18,238 nucleotides of DNA from Opitutaceae bacterium. Its GTDB lineage: Bacteria > Verrucomicrobiota > Verrucomicrobiia > Opitutales > Opitutaceae. How positions within the stretch are numbered: the first letter of the stretch is position 1; the number at the start of each line of letters is the position of its first letter. Below are positions 6,864-14,692 of the stretch, piece by piece. Below the pieces are notes generated by a model. It ran no database searches and was not told where the DNA came from. It worked only from the letters and a program-made list of their open reading frames with translations. The stretch spans positions 1 to 18,238 of the forward strand of contig SYDD01000270.1 in NCBI GenBank assembly GCA_005786775.1, read 5' to 3'. The position numbers and the translations under genes were made by a program.

Positions 6864-8009
6864 TCAATGCTGCCCGATGCGGCGGAAGAGGCGGAAGCCG
6901 AGGCCTGCGAACAGCAGGTTCGGTAGCCAGATGAGGAGGTCCGGTCGCCATTCCGGCCGCTGGTCGAGCGCCTTCACCCCGGCGGTGAGGACGTAGAAGG
7001 CGAGGACGAGGACGATCGCGATGCCTAGGTTGGCGGAAGTCTCGCGCCGCGAGACCCGGATGCCCAGGGGGATGCCCAGCAGTGCGAAGGAGAAGACCGC
7101 CGTCGCCAGGCTCAGCTTCTCCTGCACTAGCAGGTCGTAGTTCATTAGTTCCCGCGCGTGCTCCCGTTCCTTCCCGGCCGCCGGGACTGTGGCCGCGTGG
7201 CGGGTCCGCGCCGCCCGGAGTTCCTCGAGCGTCAGCCACTCCGTCTTAATTCGCACGAGGCTCTGGCCGAGGTAGCGCTCGAGCGAGATCCGCACCTCCT
7301 CGAAGCGCTCTACGGTCGCCACTTTGGGCGCTCGCGCCGGCGATTCCGGATCGTCGCCGTCCCGTTCCTCGATGGTCGCCCGCACCAGAGTAGGTACAAA
7401 GCTGTTGGTCGCCTCATCGTAGACCAGCCGGCCCGACTCCGCACGCACCAGGCGGCGCACGCGGGACTCTCGGTCGAGGTCCCAGAGCCAGATGTCGCGC
7501 AGCTCGTCCCCCTCCTTCGCCCCCACGTAAAGGACCACCCCGCGGAAATCCCGGATGAAGGTCTTCGGTACGACGATCCCCATCGGGTTGCCGCGCACGG
7601 CATCGGCGAAGGCGCGGTGGAACTCCGCCCGGGCCCACGGGGCCGACTCAAGGTTGATGTGGATGGCCAGCGCGGTGCCCAGTGCTGCAAGCACCAGTAC
7701 CGGCCGCGCGATCCGCGCTAGGCTAAGGCCGGCCGCCCGCATGGCCGTGATCTCGTGGTCGGCGGACAGGCGTCCGAGCGTGAGCAGAATCCCCGTTAGC
7801 ATCCCCATCGGCAGCGCGAAGGAGATCGCGAAGGGCAGCAGCAGGCTCACTAGCCGCACGAACGTGGCCAGGCCGAACTGGCCCGTCAGGAGTGGACTGA
7901 GCAGCTCACGGACAACGTTCGGCAGCGCCACGATGAAGGCGAACAGCGCCACCGCCGCGAGGCAGGTCGCGAGCACGCCCTTAAAAAGGTGGCGGTCGAG
8001 AAGGGTCAC
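6864..8009 (-). CDS. LptF/LptG family permease (lipopolysaccharide export)
   Basis: 381 aa with a GTG start at 8009. The reading frame extends upstream into the SRAP gene, but the similarity begins at VTLLDRHLFKGVL, the usual N-terminus of this family. There are six membrane segments at about 11-33, 47-79 (probably one long or two short helices), 99-119, 300-322, 326-347 and 357-375. A large periplasmic beta-jellyroll domain (about 120-295) separates the two helix bundles. The cytoplasmic segment LSADHEITAMRAAGLS matches the coupling-helix region that contacts LptB. LptFG drives LPS from the inner membrane to the periplasmic bridge, implying a Gram-negative envelope. Only one of the usual pair is present here, so whether it is LptF or LptG is not settled. 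It lies 46 bases after SRAP in the same direction. Confidence 0.9.
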   Translation of the reverse strand: MTLLDRHLFKGVLATCLAAVALFAFIVALPNVVRELLSPLLTGQFGLATFVRLVSLLLPFAISFALPMGMLTGILLTLGRLSADHEITAMRAAGLSLARIARPVLVLAALGTALAIHINLESAPWARAEFHRAFADAVRGNPMGIVVPKTFIRDFRGVVLYVGAKEGDELRDIWLWDLDRESRVRRLVRAESGRLVYDEATNSFVPTLVRATIEERDGDDPESPARAPKVATVERFEEVRISLERYLGQSLVRIKTEWLTLEELRAARTRHAATVPAAGKEREHARELMNYDLLVQEKLSLATAVFSFALLGIPLGIRVSRRETSANLGIAIVLVLAFYVLTAGVKALDQRPEWRPDLLIWLPNLLFAGLGFRLFRRIGQH

Positions 8010-8055
8010 GGGGTCAGCGTGGCGGTCTGGGGCGGCGCTGGCGAGGCCGCAGGCT

Positions 8056-8757
8056 TCAACCCAGCCCGGCCAAATCCAACTGGCCGTCCTCCGCTTCCTC
8101 CAGCCCACTCGGGGGCAGCAGGCAATCTGGACCCTCGTGGCGCACTTGGTTGACCCGCGGCGACACGCGCGTTGCCGCAAGGACGCCCGCGGGCAAAGGC
8201 CTCAGCAGCGGCAGGAGCGCCGGGGTAGGTTGGTCGGGATCGAGCCAGGCCTCCGCGGCCTCCGGGGGTAGAGCGACGGGCATTCGGTCGTGGATGCGGG
8301 CGACTTCCGCGCAGGCCTCCGTCGTGATTAGGGCGAAGGTAGCGGGGGCGTCTTCGGGGCCTTCCTCCCAGAGGCCAGCGAGCACGAGGGGCGGGCTTTC
8401 GCGAGGGGTGAAGTACCACGGGAGCTTCCGGCCACCGCGCGTTTCCCACTCGTAGAAGCCGCTGGCCGGTACAATACAACGCCGCCTCTGGAAGGCCTCG
8501 CGGAACGCGGGTCTGGTCGCGACGCTCTCGGCGCGGGCGTTCGCCAACCGGCTGCCTCCCGGGGTCGCCGCCCAAGGCGGGACCAACCCCCATTGGGCGG
8601 TGGCAGCGGTCCGCGCGGGCCGTGGGCCGCGGACCATCGGCACGAGACTGGTCGGGGCGAGGTTGTAGCGGCTGGTGAAGGCGGCGATGTCCTTCACGCC
8701 GAGTTGCCGCAGCAGGGCCTCGAGGTCCTCGCGTTTGAGCACGTAGCGGCCGCACAT
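8056..8757 (-). CDS. SOS response-associated peptidase (SRAP, YedK/HMCES family)
   Basis: 233 aa starting MCGRY. After removal of Met1, Cys2 becomes the N-terminal residue that forms the thiazolidine crosslink with abasic sites in single-stranded DNA. The other catalytic positions of the family are present: Asn73 in LANARAE, Glu103 in GFYEW and His156 in IHDRMPV. Further family motifs are RYNLAPT, QWGLVPPW and the closing RVNQVRHEGPDCL. The length matches the bacterial family. It protects abasic sites during replication and can self-cleave the DNA-protein bond. It sits between a YkgJ-like gene (36 bases upstream) and LptF/LptG, with no obvious functional tie to either. No LexA-type operator was recognised upstream. 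Confidence 0.96.
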   Translation of the reverse strand: MCGRYVLKREDLEALLRQLGVKDIAAFTSRYNLAPTSLVPMVRGPRPARTAATAQWGLVPPWAATPGGSRLANARAESVATRPAFREAFQRRRCIVPASGFYEWETRGGRKLPWYFTPRESPPLVLAGLWEEGPEDAPATFALITTEACAEVARIHDRMPVALPPEAAEAWLDPDQPTPALLPLLRPLPAGVLAATRVSPRVNQVRHEGPDCLLPPSGLEEAEDGQLDLAGLG

Positions 8758-8793
8758 CGTTTTGCCGGTTTAGGGGTGGGGCGGCGAGGGTGC

Positions 8794-9051
8794 CTAGTCC
8801 GGCCGGGTGGCGGCCTCGAGCTCCGCAAGCAGCGCCCGGGCCTCGGCCGCGCTGGTGCCGCACATCGACTCCTGGGGGCGGAGGCTGACGCAGAAGGCCG
8901 GGCGCTCCGGTCGCCCGAAGAGGGCGCACCGCAGGTCGGGCAGCAGCTGCACGCAGGGGACGCCGGCCGGCTTGCCCCGGGGCATCCCGGGGATGGGGGA
9001 GGAGATGGAGGGCGCGATGCAGCACGCCCCGCAGCCCGGGCGGCATTCCAT
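8794..9051 (-). CDS. YkgJ family cysteine-cluster protein (UPF0153-like)
   Basis: 85 aa, starting at MECRPGCGACC. Although the frame remains open far upstream, similarity to the short YkgJ proteins begins exactly at this Met. Eight Cys residues (3, 7, 10, 11, 33, 42, 54, 64) are arranged as in the family: CxxxCxxCC near the start, VPCVQL, RCALF, FCVSL and MCG. The segment APSISSPIPGMPRGKPAG is strongly conserved in the family. A metal or Fe-S cluster is expected from the Cys pattern, but the function is not established. It is the first gene of a likely three-gene minus-strand unit with SRAP and LptF/LptG, and is divergent from the RAYT-like gene. Confidence 0.93.
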   Translation of the reverse strand: MECRPGCGACCIAPSISSPIPGMPRGKPAGVPCVQLLPDLRCALFGRPERPAFCVSLRPQESMCGTSAAEARALLAELEAATRPD

Positions 9052-9174
9052 AAGCCCCGGGGTCTGGCGGGAGCGCGCCGGCGAGGCAAGCCGCCGCCGC
9101 GGGCCCGGCATTGGGCCGGATTTCAGGGTCTGGCGGGGTTTGAGCGCCGTCCCCGGGCCCGCCGGGCTCCGGGG

Positions 9175-9696
9175 ATGGATCCCCTCGCCCTTGCCTTTCC
9201 GCCCACCCGCGTCTTCGGCCCCGGCTGCCACTACTTCACCTTCCGGACCCGCCGCGGTCGCGCCGGGCTTGCCGTCCCCCCGGTCTGCGCCGAGTTCCAG
9301 GCCGCGCTCCACCTGCTCGGCCTTGAGGGGGTGTCCCACGTGCGGACGGCCGTCGTGCTGGCCGCCGAATTGCACCTGGTGGCCGCGGTTCCGGACGCCC
9401 GCCCGGCCGACCGGGTGGGGCTGGTCCTGCAGGGAAAACTGGCGCCCTCGCTGGCGCGGCTGGGGCTGGCCTGGGCCCCCGAGATCAGTCACCGCCCCCT
9501 GCCGGCCGGCGCCGATGGCTACCCGACTTTCCGGTACCTGTACCGTGCGCCCTACCGCGCGGGACTCGCCGCCGAGGGGGAGGCGTGGGCGGGCTACCAC
9601 TGCGCGGAGCGCGATTGGCGCTGGTTTGGCCCGCTGACCCGGGGCCCGGCGGAGGCGCTGGGCGCGGGCAGAGGGGAGCGCGCAGCGGCCGCCTGA
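9175..9696 (+). CDS. REP-associated tyrosine transposase (RAYT)-like protein, probably inactive
   Basis: 173 aa. The overall layout follows the small Y1/IS200-like transposase domain of RAYTs: an opening RVFGPGCHYFTFRTRRG, a central strand RTAVVLAAELHLVAAVP, a helix with LVLQGKLAPSLARLGLAW, and a closing FRYLYRAPYRAGL followed by GEAWAGYHCAERDWRWFG. The HUH site, normally PDHVHLL, reads AAELHLV (residues 63-69), so the first His is Glu65. The region that normally carries the catalytic Tyr (YYDR or YFDR type) reads EISHRPL, so the Tyr is missing too. The frame is intact over 173 codons despite this, which suggests either recent decay or retention for another role. It ends 11 bases before the tRNA-Thr 3' end, on the opposite strand. 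The family call rests on motif layout and is moderately sure. Confidence 0.6.
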   Translation: MDPLALAFPPTRVFGPGCHYFTFRTRRGRAGLAVPPVCAEFQAALHLLGLEGVSHVRTAVVLAAELHLVAAVPDARPADRVGLVLQGKLAPSLARLGLAWAPEISHRPLPAGADGYPTFRYLYRAPYRAGLAAEGEAWAGYHCAERDWRWFGPLTRGPAEALGAGRGERAAAA

Positions 9697-9707
9697 GGGG
9701 CGGGAGC

Positions 9708-9783
9708 TGGAGCCAACAGCCGGATTTGAACCGGCGACCCACGCTTTACGAAAGCGTTGCTCGACCAGCTGAGCTATGTTGGC
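9708..9783 (-). tRNA. tRNA-Thr (anticodon CGT)
   Basis: On the minus strand 76 bases fold as a tRNA. The acceptor arm GCCAACA pairs with TGTTGGC. The D arm is GCTC...GAGC. The anticodon stem ACGCT/AGCGT encloses the loop TTCGTAA with anticodon CGT (plus-strand 9748-9750), reading the Thr codon ACG. The T arm contains GGTTCAAAT, and CCA is encoded at the 3' end (9708-9710). No variable-arm extension or intron is seen. Confidence 0.95.
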
Positions 9784-9851
9784 GCGCGAGCCGGGGGACA
9801 CAAACGCGCCCTTCCGCGAGGGCAAGAACGTTTTCCGCCGGGAGCGGGCAC

Positions 9852-9881
9852 AAAAAAGGCGCCCCGCCGAGGCGGGGCGCC
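9852..9881 (-). terminator. Rho-independent terminator after azurin gene
   Basis: Plus-strand 9858-9868 and 9871-9881 are perfect inverted repeats (GGCGCCCCGCC / GGCGGGGCGCC), giving a 10-bp GC stem with a 4-base loop. Read on the minus strand, the stem is followed directly by six T (9857-9852). It lies 22 bases beyond the azurin stop codon, and upstream of the tRNA gene on the same strand, so it isolates the tRNA from azurin transcription. Confidence 0.92.
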
Positions 9882-9902
9882 GAAAGGGTGGGGCGGGGGC
9901 GC

Positions 9903-10349
9903 TTACTTCGCGACCAGCGTGCCCTTCATCAACATATAGTGCCCGGGGAAGGAGCAGACGTAGGTGTACTCGCCGGCGGCCGGGACGGTGAAGGTCACCT
10001 CACCGGACTGCTTGGGCCCCAGCACTTTGACGAAGGCGACCACCTTGTCCTTGTGGGCGGGAGCGATGTACTCGGCATCCTTGGCGGTCATCGAGGCCTG
10101 GGCGAAGGCGTTCAGGTCGGTGCCGGGCTTGAGCAGCACCCAATTGTGGCCCATCGCTTCCTTGGGGAGGGTGCCCACGTTCTTGAGCACGACCTTGATG
10201 GTCTCGCCGGCCTTGGCCTCGATTTTCGCGAGATTGAACTTCATCTGGTCGTTCGCGGTGATCTCGATGGTGCGAACGGGCTCGGCGGCCCGGAGTCCGG
10301 TGCAGGCGAGAAGCGCGGTAAGGAGGGCGAGGGGAGCGAAGAATTTCAT
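9903..10349 (-). CDS. Azurin-like blue copper protein (periplasmic cupredoxin)
   Basis: 148 aa with a Sec signal peptide (MKFFAPLALLTALLACTGLRA, cleavage near residue 21-22). All type 1 copper ligands of azurin are in place: His68 in AMGHNWVL, then Cys132, His137 and Met141 in VCSFPGHYMLMKG. The mature part of about 127 residues is the standard azurin length. It is a soluble electron carrier in the periplasm. It is divergently transcribed from the caa3 oxidase operon across a 167-base gap, so it is a plausible electron donor or co-regulated partner of that oxidase; this link is inference. A strong terminator follows. The ATG has no Shine-Dalgarno. Confidence 0.96.
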   Translation of the reverse strand: MKFFAPLALLTALLACTGLRAAEPVRTIEITANDQMKFNLAKIEAKAGETIKVVLKNVGTLPKEAMGHNWVLLKPGTDLNAFAQASMTAKDAEYIAPAHKDKVVAFVKVLGPKQSGEVTFTVPAAGEYTYVCSFPGHYMLMKGTLVAK

Positions 10350-10516
10350 GGCGACGGGGACGGTGGGAAGGGCGGCTCGCGATGCAAACTCGAACCGCGC
10401 AATCCTCGCGGGGCATTACCGGGCTTAATTGGGGCTTGAAAAGCCCCTTCCTTCGCGAAGCCTACGCTCTTTTTTCTTTCGGTCGGTCCCGTTCCCTCTC
10501 TCCTGCGACTGTTCCA
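10350..10516. promoter_or_regulatory. Divergent regulatory region between azurin and ctaC, with two inverted repeats
   Basis: This 167-base gap must hold promoters for azurin (leftward) and the oxidase operon (rightward). It contains a hairpin GGGGCTT-GAA-AAGCCCC (10431-10447), a perfect 10-base palindrome CTTCGCGAAG (10451-10460) and a T-rich stretch CTCTTTTTTCTTTC (10467-10480). No convincing -35/-10 pair was recognised. The hairpin could act as an operator or as a leader structure of the ctaC transcript. Confidence 0.4.
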
Positions 10517-11764
10517 ATGCGCTTTGTCCCTTCCTCCCTCGTCCGCGGCGGCCGTTTTCTAGCCGCGCTCGCGGGCCTGCTGCTCCTCTCGGGCTGTGAT
10601 TTCAACTTCTGGCGGATGGACGGCCACCAGTCGACGATGACCGCCGAGGGCCCCGTCGCCCGCTCGCAGCTCGACCTTTTCTACGTTACCTGCTGGGTTA
10701 CGCTCGTTATTTTCATTCTGGTTGGCGGCGTGCTCGCGTACACGATGTGGCGGTTCCGGGCCCGCACCGAGGCGGACGAGCGCGCGGCGCCCCCGCCTCA
10801 GAGTCACGGTAATCCCTTGGTGGAGATCGGCCTGATCGGTGCCTCGGTGCTCGCGCTGGTTATCATCGCGGTGCCCACGTTGACCGCCATCTGGTACACG
10901 CACGACGTGCCGGAGGCGGAAAAGAAGAACGCCTACGAGGTCACCGCGACCGGCTACCAGTGGTGGTTCAAGTTCGAGTACCCCGCGGAGCAGGCTGCCG
11001 TCGACGCGGCGGGCGCGAAGACGCCCCTGGTCACCGGCAACGAGCTGGTGATCCCCGCCGGCCGTCCCATCCGCATCAACGTCCGGACGGTCGATGTGAT
11101 CCATTCGTTCTGGGTCCCGAAGCTCGGTGGAAAGATCGACATGATCCCCAATCGCGCGAACTTCTTCTGGCTGCAGGCCGACAAGCCCGGGTACTTCTGG
11201 GGTCAATGCGCCGAGTACTGCGGCGATTCCCACGCCGTGATGCGCTTCCGGGTGATCGCCCTCGACGAGAAGGATTTCGCCGCGTGGAAGGAAAAGCAGC
11301 TGGCCCTCGCCCGCTCCGTCGCCGCCCCGGCCGCCCCCGGGGCCGCCGCCCCGGTCGCCGCCCTCCGCGCCTTTAAGACCAATGAGGTCGGCGTCTCCGC
11401 GGCCTTTGACCGCAACCCGCTGGAGGCCTGGCGGGCCAGGCAGGTGGTCGAGAAGGACGAGAATCCCGCCCTGATCGCCCAGGGGCGTGAGCTGTTCGCC
11501 GCCAAGACCTGCAACGCGTGCCATTCCGTCCGCGGCCACGGGGCGATGGGCGTCCAAGGCCCGGATCTGACCCATTTCGGCGCGCGGACGACCGTCGGCG
11601 CCGGCCTGATCGAGAATAATCCGGAACAGCTCCGCCGCTGGCTCCGCGATCCGGAGTCCGTGAAGCCCGGCAACAAGATGGCCAAGGCTTACCGCGACAA
11701 CAAGATCTCCCTCTCCGACGCCGAACAGGTAGCCCTCACGGCCTATCTGCTGAGCCTCAAGTAA
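10517..11764 (+). CDS. ctaC: caa3-type cytochrome c oxidase subunit II with fused cytochrome c
   Basis: 415 aa. The ATG at 10517 is chosen because it opens a lipoprotein signal (MRFVPSS...LLLLSGC, Cys27); an in-frame start at 10382 would bury it. Two membrane helices follow at about 52-77 and 102-126. The CuA domain has all ligands: His196 in VIHSFWVP, then Cys231, Glu233, Cys235, His239 and Met242 in GQCAEYCGDSHAVMRF. The aromatic patch YQWWFKFEY is at 147-155. An Ala/Pro hinge (about 268-282) leads to a class I cytochrome c domain with heme-binding CNACH (332-336) and axial Met388 in GNKMAKAY. It accepts electrons at the periplasmic face and passes them to subunit I. First gene of the oxidase operon; ctaD follows after 41 bases. 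Confidence 0.97.
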   Translation: MRFVPSSLVRGGRFLAALAGLLLLSGCDFNFWRMDGHQSTMTAEGPVARSQLDLFYVTCWVTLVIFILVGGVLAYTMWRFRARTEADERAAPPPQSHGNPLVEIGLIGASVLALVIIAVPTLTAIWYTHDVPEAEKKNAYEVTATGYQWWFKFEYPAEQAAVDAAGAKTPLVTGNELVIPAGRPIRINVRTVDVIHSFWVPKLGGKIDMIPNRANFFWLQADKPGYFWGQCAEYCGDSHAVMRFRVIALDEKDFAAWKEKQLALARSVAAPAAPGAAAPVAALRAFKTNEVGVSAAFDRNPLEAWRARQVVEKDENPALIAQGRELFAAKTCNACHSVRGHGAMGVQGPDLTHFGARTTVGAGLIENNPEQLRRWLRDPESVKPGNKMAKAYRDNKISLSDAEQVALTAYLLSLK

Positions 11765-11805
11765 GGCCCCGCCCGCCCTCCCACCCTCCAGCCCACGGAA
11801 GACTT

Positions 11806-13809
11806 ATGGATACCACGGCCAAGACCGCCTATCTCACCAAGGAGGACGCGGTGCCGGCGCAGCCCAAGCTGCTCGCCCATCCCACCGCCAAGACCGGCCT
11901 GATGAGCTGGCTCACCACGGTCGACCACAAGCGCATCGGCTTCCTCTACGGAGTTTTCGCCCTTTTCTTCTTCCTGGTCGGCGGCGTCGAGGCGCTGCTC
12001 ATCCGGGCCCAGCTAATGTACCCGAACGGGACCGTGCTGAGCGCCCAGATGTACAACACGATGTTCACGATGCACGGGACGACGATGATCTTCCTGGCCG
12101 TGATGCCGCTCTCGGCGGCCTTCTTTAATTACATCATGCCCCTGCAGATCGGGGCGCGCGACGTCGCCTTTCCGCGATTGAACGCCTTCTCGCTCTGGAC
12201 CTTCGTCGCGGGCGCCATCGTCCTCAACATCGGCTGGATCGGGCCCATCTTCGGGGTCGACGGCCATAACGCCCCCGATGCCGGCTGGTACGGCTACTCG
12301 CCGCTCACCTCCCGGCAGTTCACGCCCGGCCACTCGGTCGACTACTGGGTGATGGGCCTGCAGCTCCTTGGCGTCGCCTCCATCGCGGCCTCCCTGAACT
12401 TCATCGTCACGATCATCAATATGCGGGCGCCCGGGATGACGATGATGCGCCTGCCGGTGTTCACCTGGATGACCCTGGTGACCGCCTTCCTGATCGTCCT
12501 CTCGTTCCCCGCGATCACCATCGCGCTGGTCGAGCTGATGATGGACCGTAACTTCGGGACGGTCTTCTTCGAGGTCTCCGGCGGCGGCATGCCGATCCTC
12601 TGGCAGCACCTGTTCTGGGTCTTTGGTCACCCCGAGGTGTACATCCTGATTTTGCCCGCGATGGGCATCATCTCGGAGATCCTGCCCACGTTCTCCCGCA
12701 AGCCGCTGTTCGGCTACCCGATCGTGGTGTTCTCGGGCGCCTGCATCGGCTTCCTCGGCTTCGCGGTTTGGAGCCACCATATGTTCACCACGGGCATGGG
12801 CACGGTCGCCACGGCGGCCTTCGCCCTCGCGACGATGGCGATCGCGGTCCCGACCGGCGTGAAGATCTTCAATTGGATCGGCACGATGTGGGGTGGGCGC
12901 CTGATGATGCGCACCCCGATGATGTTCGCCCTCGGCTTCGTCTGGATGTTCATGATCGGCGGCTTCTCTGGCGTGATGCACTCGGCGGCCCCGGCGGACA
13001 CCCAGCAGAGCGATTCCTACTTCGTCATCGCCCACTTCCATTACGTGCTGATCGGCGGCTCGATCTTCGCCCTGCTGGCGGGCATCCATTACTGGTTCCC
13101 CCTGATGTTCGGCCGCAAGGTGAGCGAGTTCTGGGGCAAGCTGTCCTTCTGGATCATCTTCGTCGGATTCAATGTGACCTTCTTCCCGATGCACTTCCTC
13201 GGGCTGAACGGGATGCCCCGCCGCACGTTCACCTACGATCCGAACCTCGGCTGGAACACCGCCAATTTCATCGCCTCCATCGGCGCCTTCGTCCTCGGCA
13301 TCGGTATCGCGGTCTACTTCGCGGTGATGATCTACACCTACTACAAGGGCGAGAAGGTCGGCCGCGATCCCTGGGATGGCCGCACGCTCGAGTGGTCGAT
13401 TCCCAACCCACCCCCCGAGTACAACTTCCGGGTCATCCCCACGGTCCACGACCGCGACGCCTTCTGGTACGAGAAGAACAATCGCGAGCAGATCGCGGCC
13501 GAGCGCGCCGTCGCCGAGAAAGCCGAGGAGGCCCACGGCGGCATTCATATGCCGTTCAACTCGATCTGGCCCTTCTTCGCCAGTTTCGGGCTCCTCATCG
13601 TCGGCATCGGCTCCACCGCCTTCGAGGCCAAGTGGGACGTCCCGGGCATCCACTGGAAGCTAGGCCTGTCGCTCCTCGGAGGCCTCGTGACCCTGGTGGG
13701 CATCTACTTCTGGTCCCTGGAAGGGAACGAGGGTTACCACCTGCACCTCGACAAGGACGGCAAGCCCGTCAAGGGCCACGGCGACGACCACGGCCCCGCC
13801 AAGCACTGA
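11806..13809 (+). CDS. ctaD: Cytochrome c oxidase subunit I (caa3 type, A-family)
   Basis: 667 aa heme-copper oxidase core. Ligands: heme a His90 (TMHGTTM) and His412; heme a3 His410 (AHFHYV); CuB His275, His324 and His325 (GHPEVYI, WSHHMF), with Tyr279 placed for the His-Tyr crosslink. Proton-path residues Asp119, Glu277 (GHPEVY) and Lys353 (GVKIFNW) mark an A1-type enzyme. After the twelve-helix core the protein continues with a charged loop and two further helices at about 587-607 and 617-637 (HMPFNSIWPFFASFG onward). This C-terminal extension also occurs in Bacillus-type CtaD. It ends in a His-rich tail. Inner membrane; it reduces O2 to water and pumps protons. A weak GGAAG lies 5 bases before the start, the nearest to a Shine-Dalgarno in the window. 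Confidence 0.98.
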   Translation: MDTTAKTAYLTKEDAVPAQPKLLAHPTAKTGLMSWLTTVDHKRIGFLYGVFALFFFLVGGVEALLIRAQLMYPNGTVLSAQMYNTMFTMHGTTMIFLAVMPLSAAFFNYIMPLQIGARDVAFPRLNAFSLWTFVAGAIVLNIGWIGPIFGVDGHNAPDAGWYGYSPLTSRQFTPGHSVDYWVMGLQLLGVASIAASLNFIVTIINMRAPGMTMMRLPVFTWMTLVTAFLIVLSFPAITIALVELMMDRNFGTVFFEVSGGGMPILWQHLFWVFGHPEVYILILPAMGIISEILPTFSRKPLFGYPIVVFSGACIGFLGFAVWSHHMFTTGMGTVATAAFALATMAIAVPTGVKIFNWIGTMWGGRLMMRTPMMFALGFVWMFMIGGFSGVMHSAAPADTQQSDSYFVIAHFHYVLIGGSIFALLAGIHYWFPLMFGRKVSEFWGKLSFWIIFVGFNVTFFPMHFLGLNGMPRRTFTYDPNLGWNTANFIASIGAFVLGIGIAVYFAVMIYTYYKGEKVGRDPWDGRTLEWSIPNPPPEYNFRVIPTVHDRDAFWYEKNNREQIAAERAVAEKAEEAHGGIHMPFNSIWPFFASFGLLIVGIGSTAFEAKWDVPGIHWKLGLSLLGGLVTLVGIYFWSLEGNEGYHLHLDKDGKPVKGHGDDHGPAKH

Positions 13810-13831
13810 CCCTCGCCCGCCCCCACCTCCC

Positions 13832-14689
13832 ATGAGCAGCCACGCGGCCTCCGCTTCGATCGATCACCACCACGACCCGTCCACATCGACGGGCATTCCG
13901 AACAAGAAGCTGCTCATGTGGGCGTTTCTGGCCTCGGACTGCATGTTCTTCGGGGTCCTGATCGCCACCCACCTCGTCTACCGCCTCCACCCGCCCGCGG
14001 GCGGCTTGGACCCGAAGGCCGTCTTCAGCGTCGAGCTGACGTCCTTCTCCACCTTCATCCTCCTGATGTCTTCGCTGATGATGGCCCTAGCCGTCACCGC
14101 GATCCAGAAGGGCAACGTGCGCAGCTGCCGCTGGTCGCTCCTGACGACGATCTTCTTCGGGATGATCTTCCTCGGGTGCCAGGTGTACGAGTTCCAGCAC
14201 TTCGTGGTGGACAAGAAGATGACGCTCTCGAACAGCCTGCTCGGGACCACGTTCTACACCCTCACGGGCACCCACGGCTGCCACGTCGCGATCGGTGTGC
14301 TTTGGCTGACGCTGATGTACGTCCGCTCCTTCAAGCCGGGCGCGGGCTCGGCCCAACGGACCTGGCTCTCGCACCAGTCGCTGCACGCGCTGGCCCTCCT
14401 CGCCTTCCTCGGCCTGTGCCTGAAGGTCACGCTCGGTCTGGTGCACGCGATCCAGGTGGAGCCGACCTTCGGTGCCGCCGTGGGGCACTTCGTGAAGGCG
14501 GAGTTCCTCGCGCTGGCCGGCGCCCTCGCCGCCGTCGGGGCCTGTGTCTGGTTCGCCCGTCCCCGCGGTCCCGTCGCCTTCGGCGAGGCCAACGCGATCG
14601 ATGTCGAGTCGATGGGCCTCTACTGGCACGTCGTCGACATCGTCTGGATCGTGATCTTCACCGCCGTCTACCTGCTGGAATACCTCTGA
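13832..14689 (+). CDS. ctaE: Cytochrome c oxidase subunit III with extra membrane hairpin
   Basis: 285 aa, against about 200 for the five-helix bacterial form. A His-rich N-terminus (DHHHD) precedes helices at about 27-50, 69-91, 102-121 and 139-164, with conserved VYEF (Glu120) and GTHGCHV (His148, His151). The last helix (about 264-284, LYWHVVDIVWIVIFT) is typical. Between the fourth and last helices, where short forms have a brief loop, residues about 168-252 form an insert with two probable helices (184-208 and 221-242). The frame is intact and the codon use matches the neighbours, so this is a real insertion, not a frameshift. It supports subunit I stability and proton uptake. It starts 22 bases after ctaD, with a C-rich leader in place of a Shine-Dalgarno. 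Confidence 0.95.
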   Translation: MSSHAASASIDHHHDPSTSTGIPNKKLLMWAFLASDCMFFGVLIATHLVYRLHPPAGGLDPKAVFSVELTSFSTFILLMSSLMMALAVTAIQKGNVRSCRWSLLTTIFFGMIFLGCQVYEFQHFVVDKKMTLSNSLLGTTFYTLTGTHGCHVAIGVLWLTLMYVRSFKPGAGSAQRTWLSHQSLHALALLAFLGLCLKVTLGLVHAIQVEPTFGAAVGHFVKAEFLALAGALAAVGACVWFARPRGPVAFGEANAIDVESMGLYWHVVDIVWIVIFTAVYLLEYL

Positions 14690-14692
14690 TCT

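Noticed and set aside
8010..8180. Upstream extension of the LptF/LptG reading frame
   Set aside because: These codons overlap the SRAP coding region and read Arg/Cys/Trp-rich sequence unlike any LptF/LptG N-terminus. The GTG at 8009 fits the family start.
9700..9860. Integration site at the tRNA-Thr 3' end
   Set aside because: No integrase gene and no second copy of the tRNA 3' end was seen within the window. The RAYT-like gene alone does not show an integrated element.
10436..10468. Possible sigma-70 promoter TTGAAA...TACGCT before ctaC
   Set aside because: The spacing is about 21 bases, too long, and TTGAAA is part of the hairpin loop, so no promoter is claimed.
12013..13653. Minus-strand open frame (546 codons) rich in Asp, Glu, His and Arg opposite ctaD
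   Set aside because: Mirror of the highly hydrophobic ctaD coding strand; ctaD is certain from all of its metal ligands.
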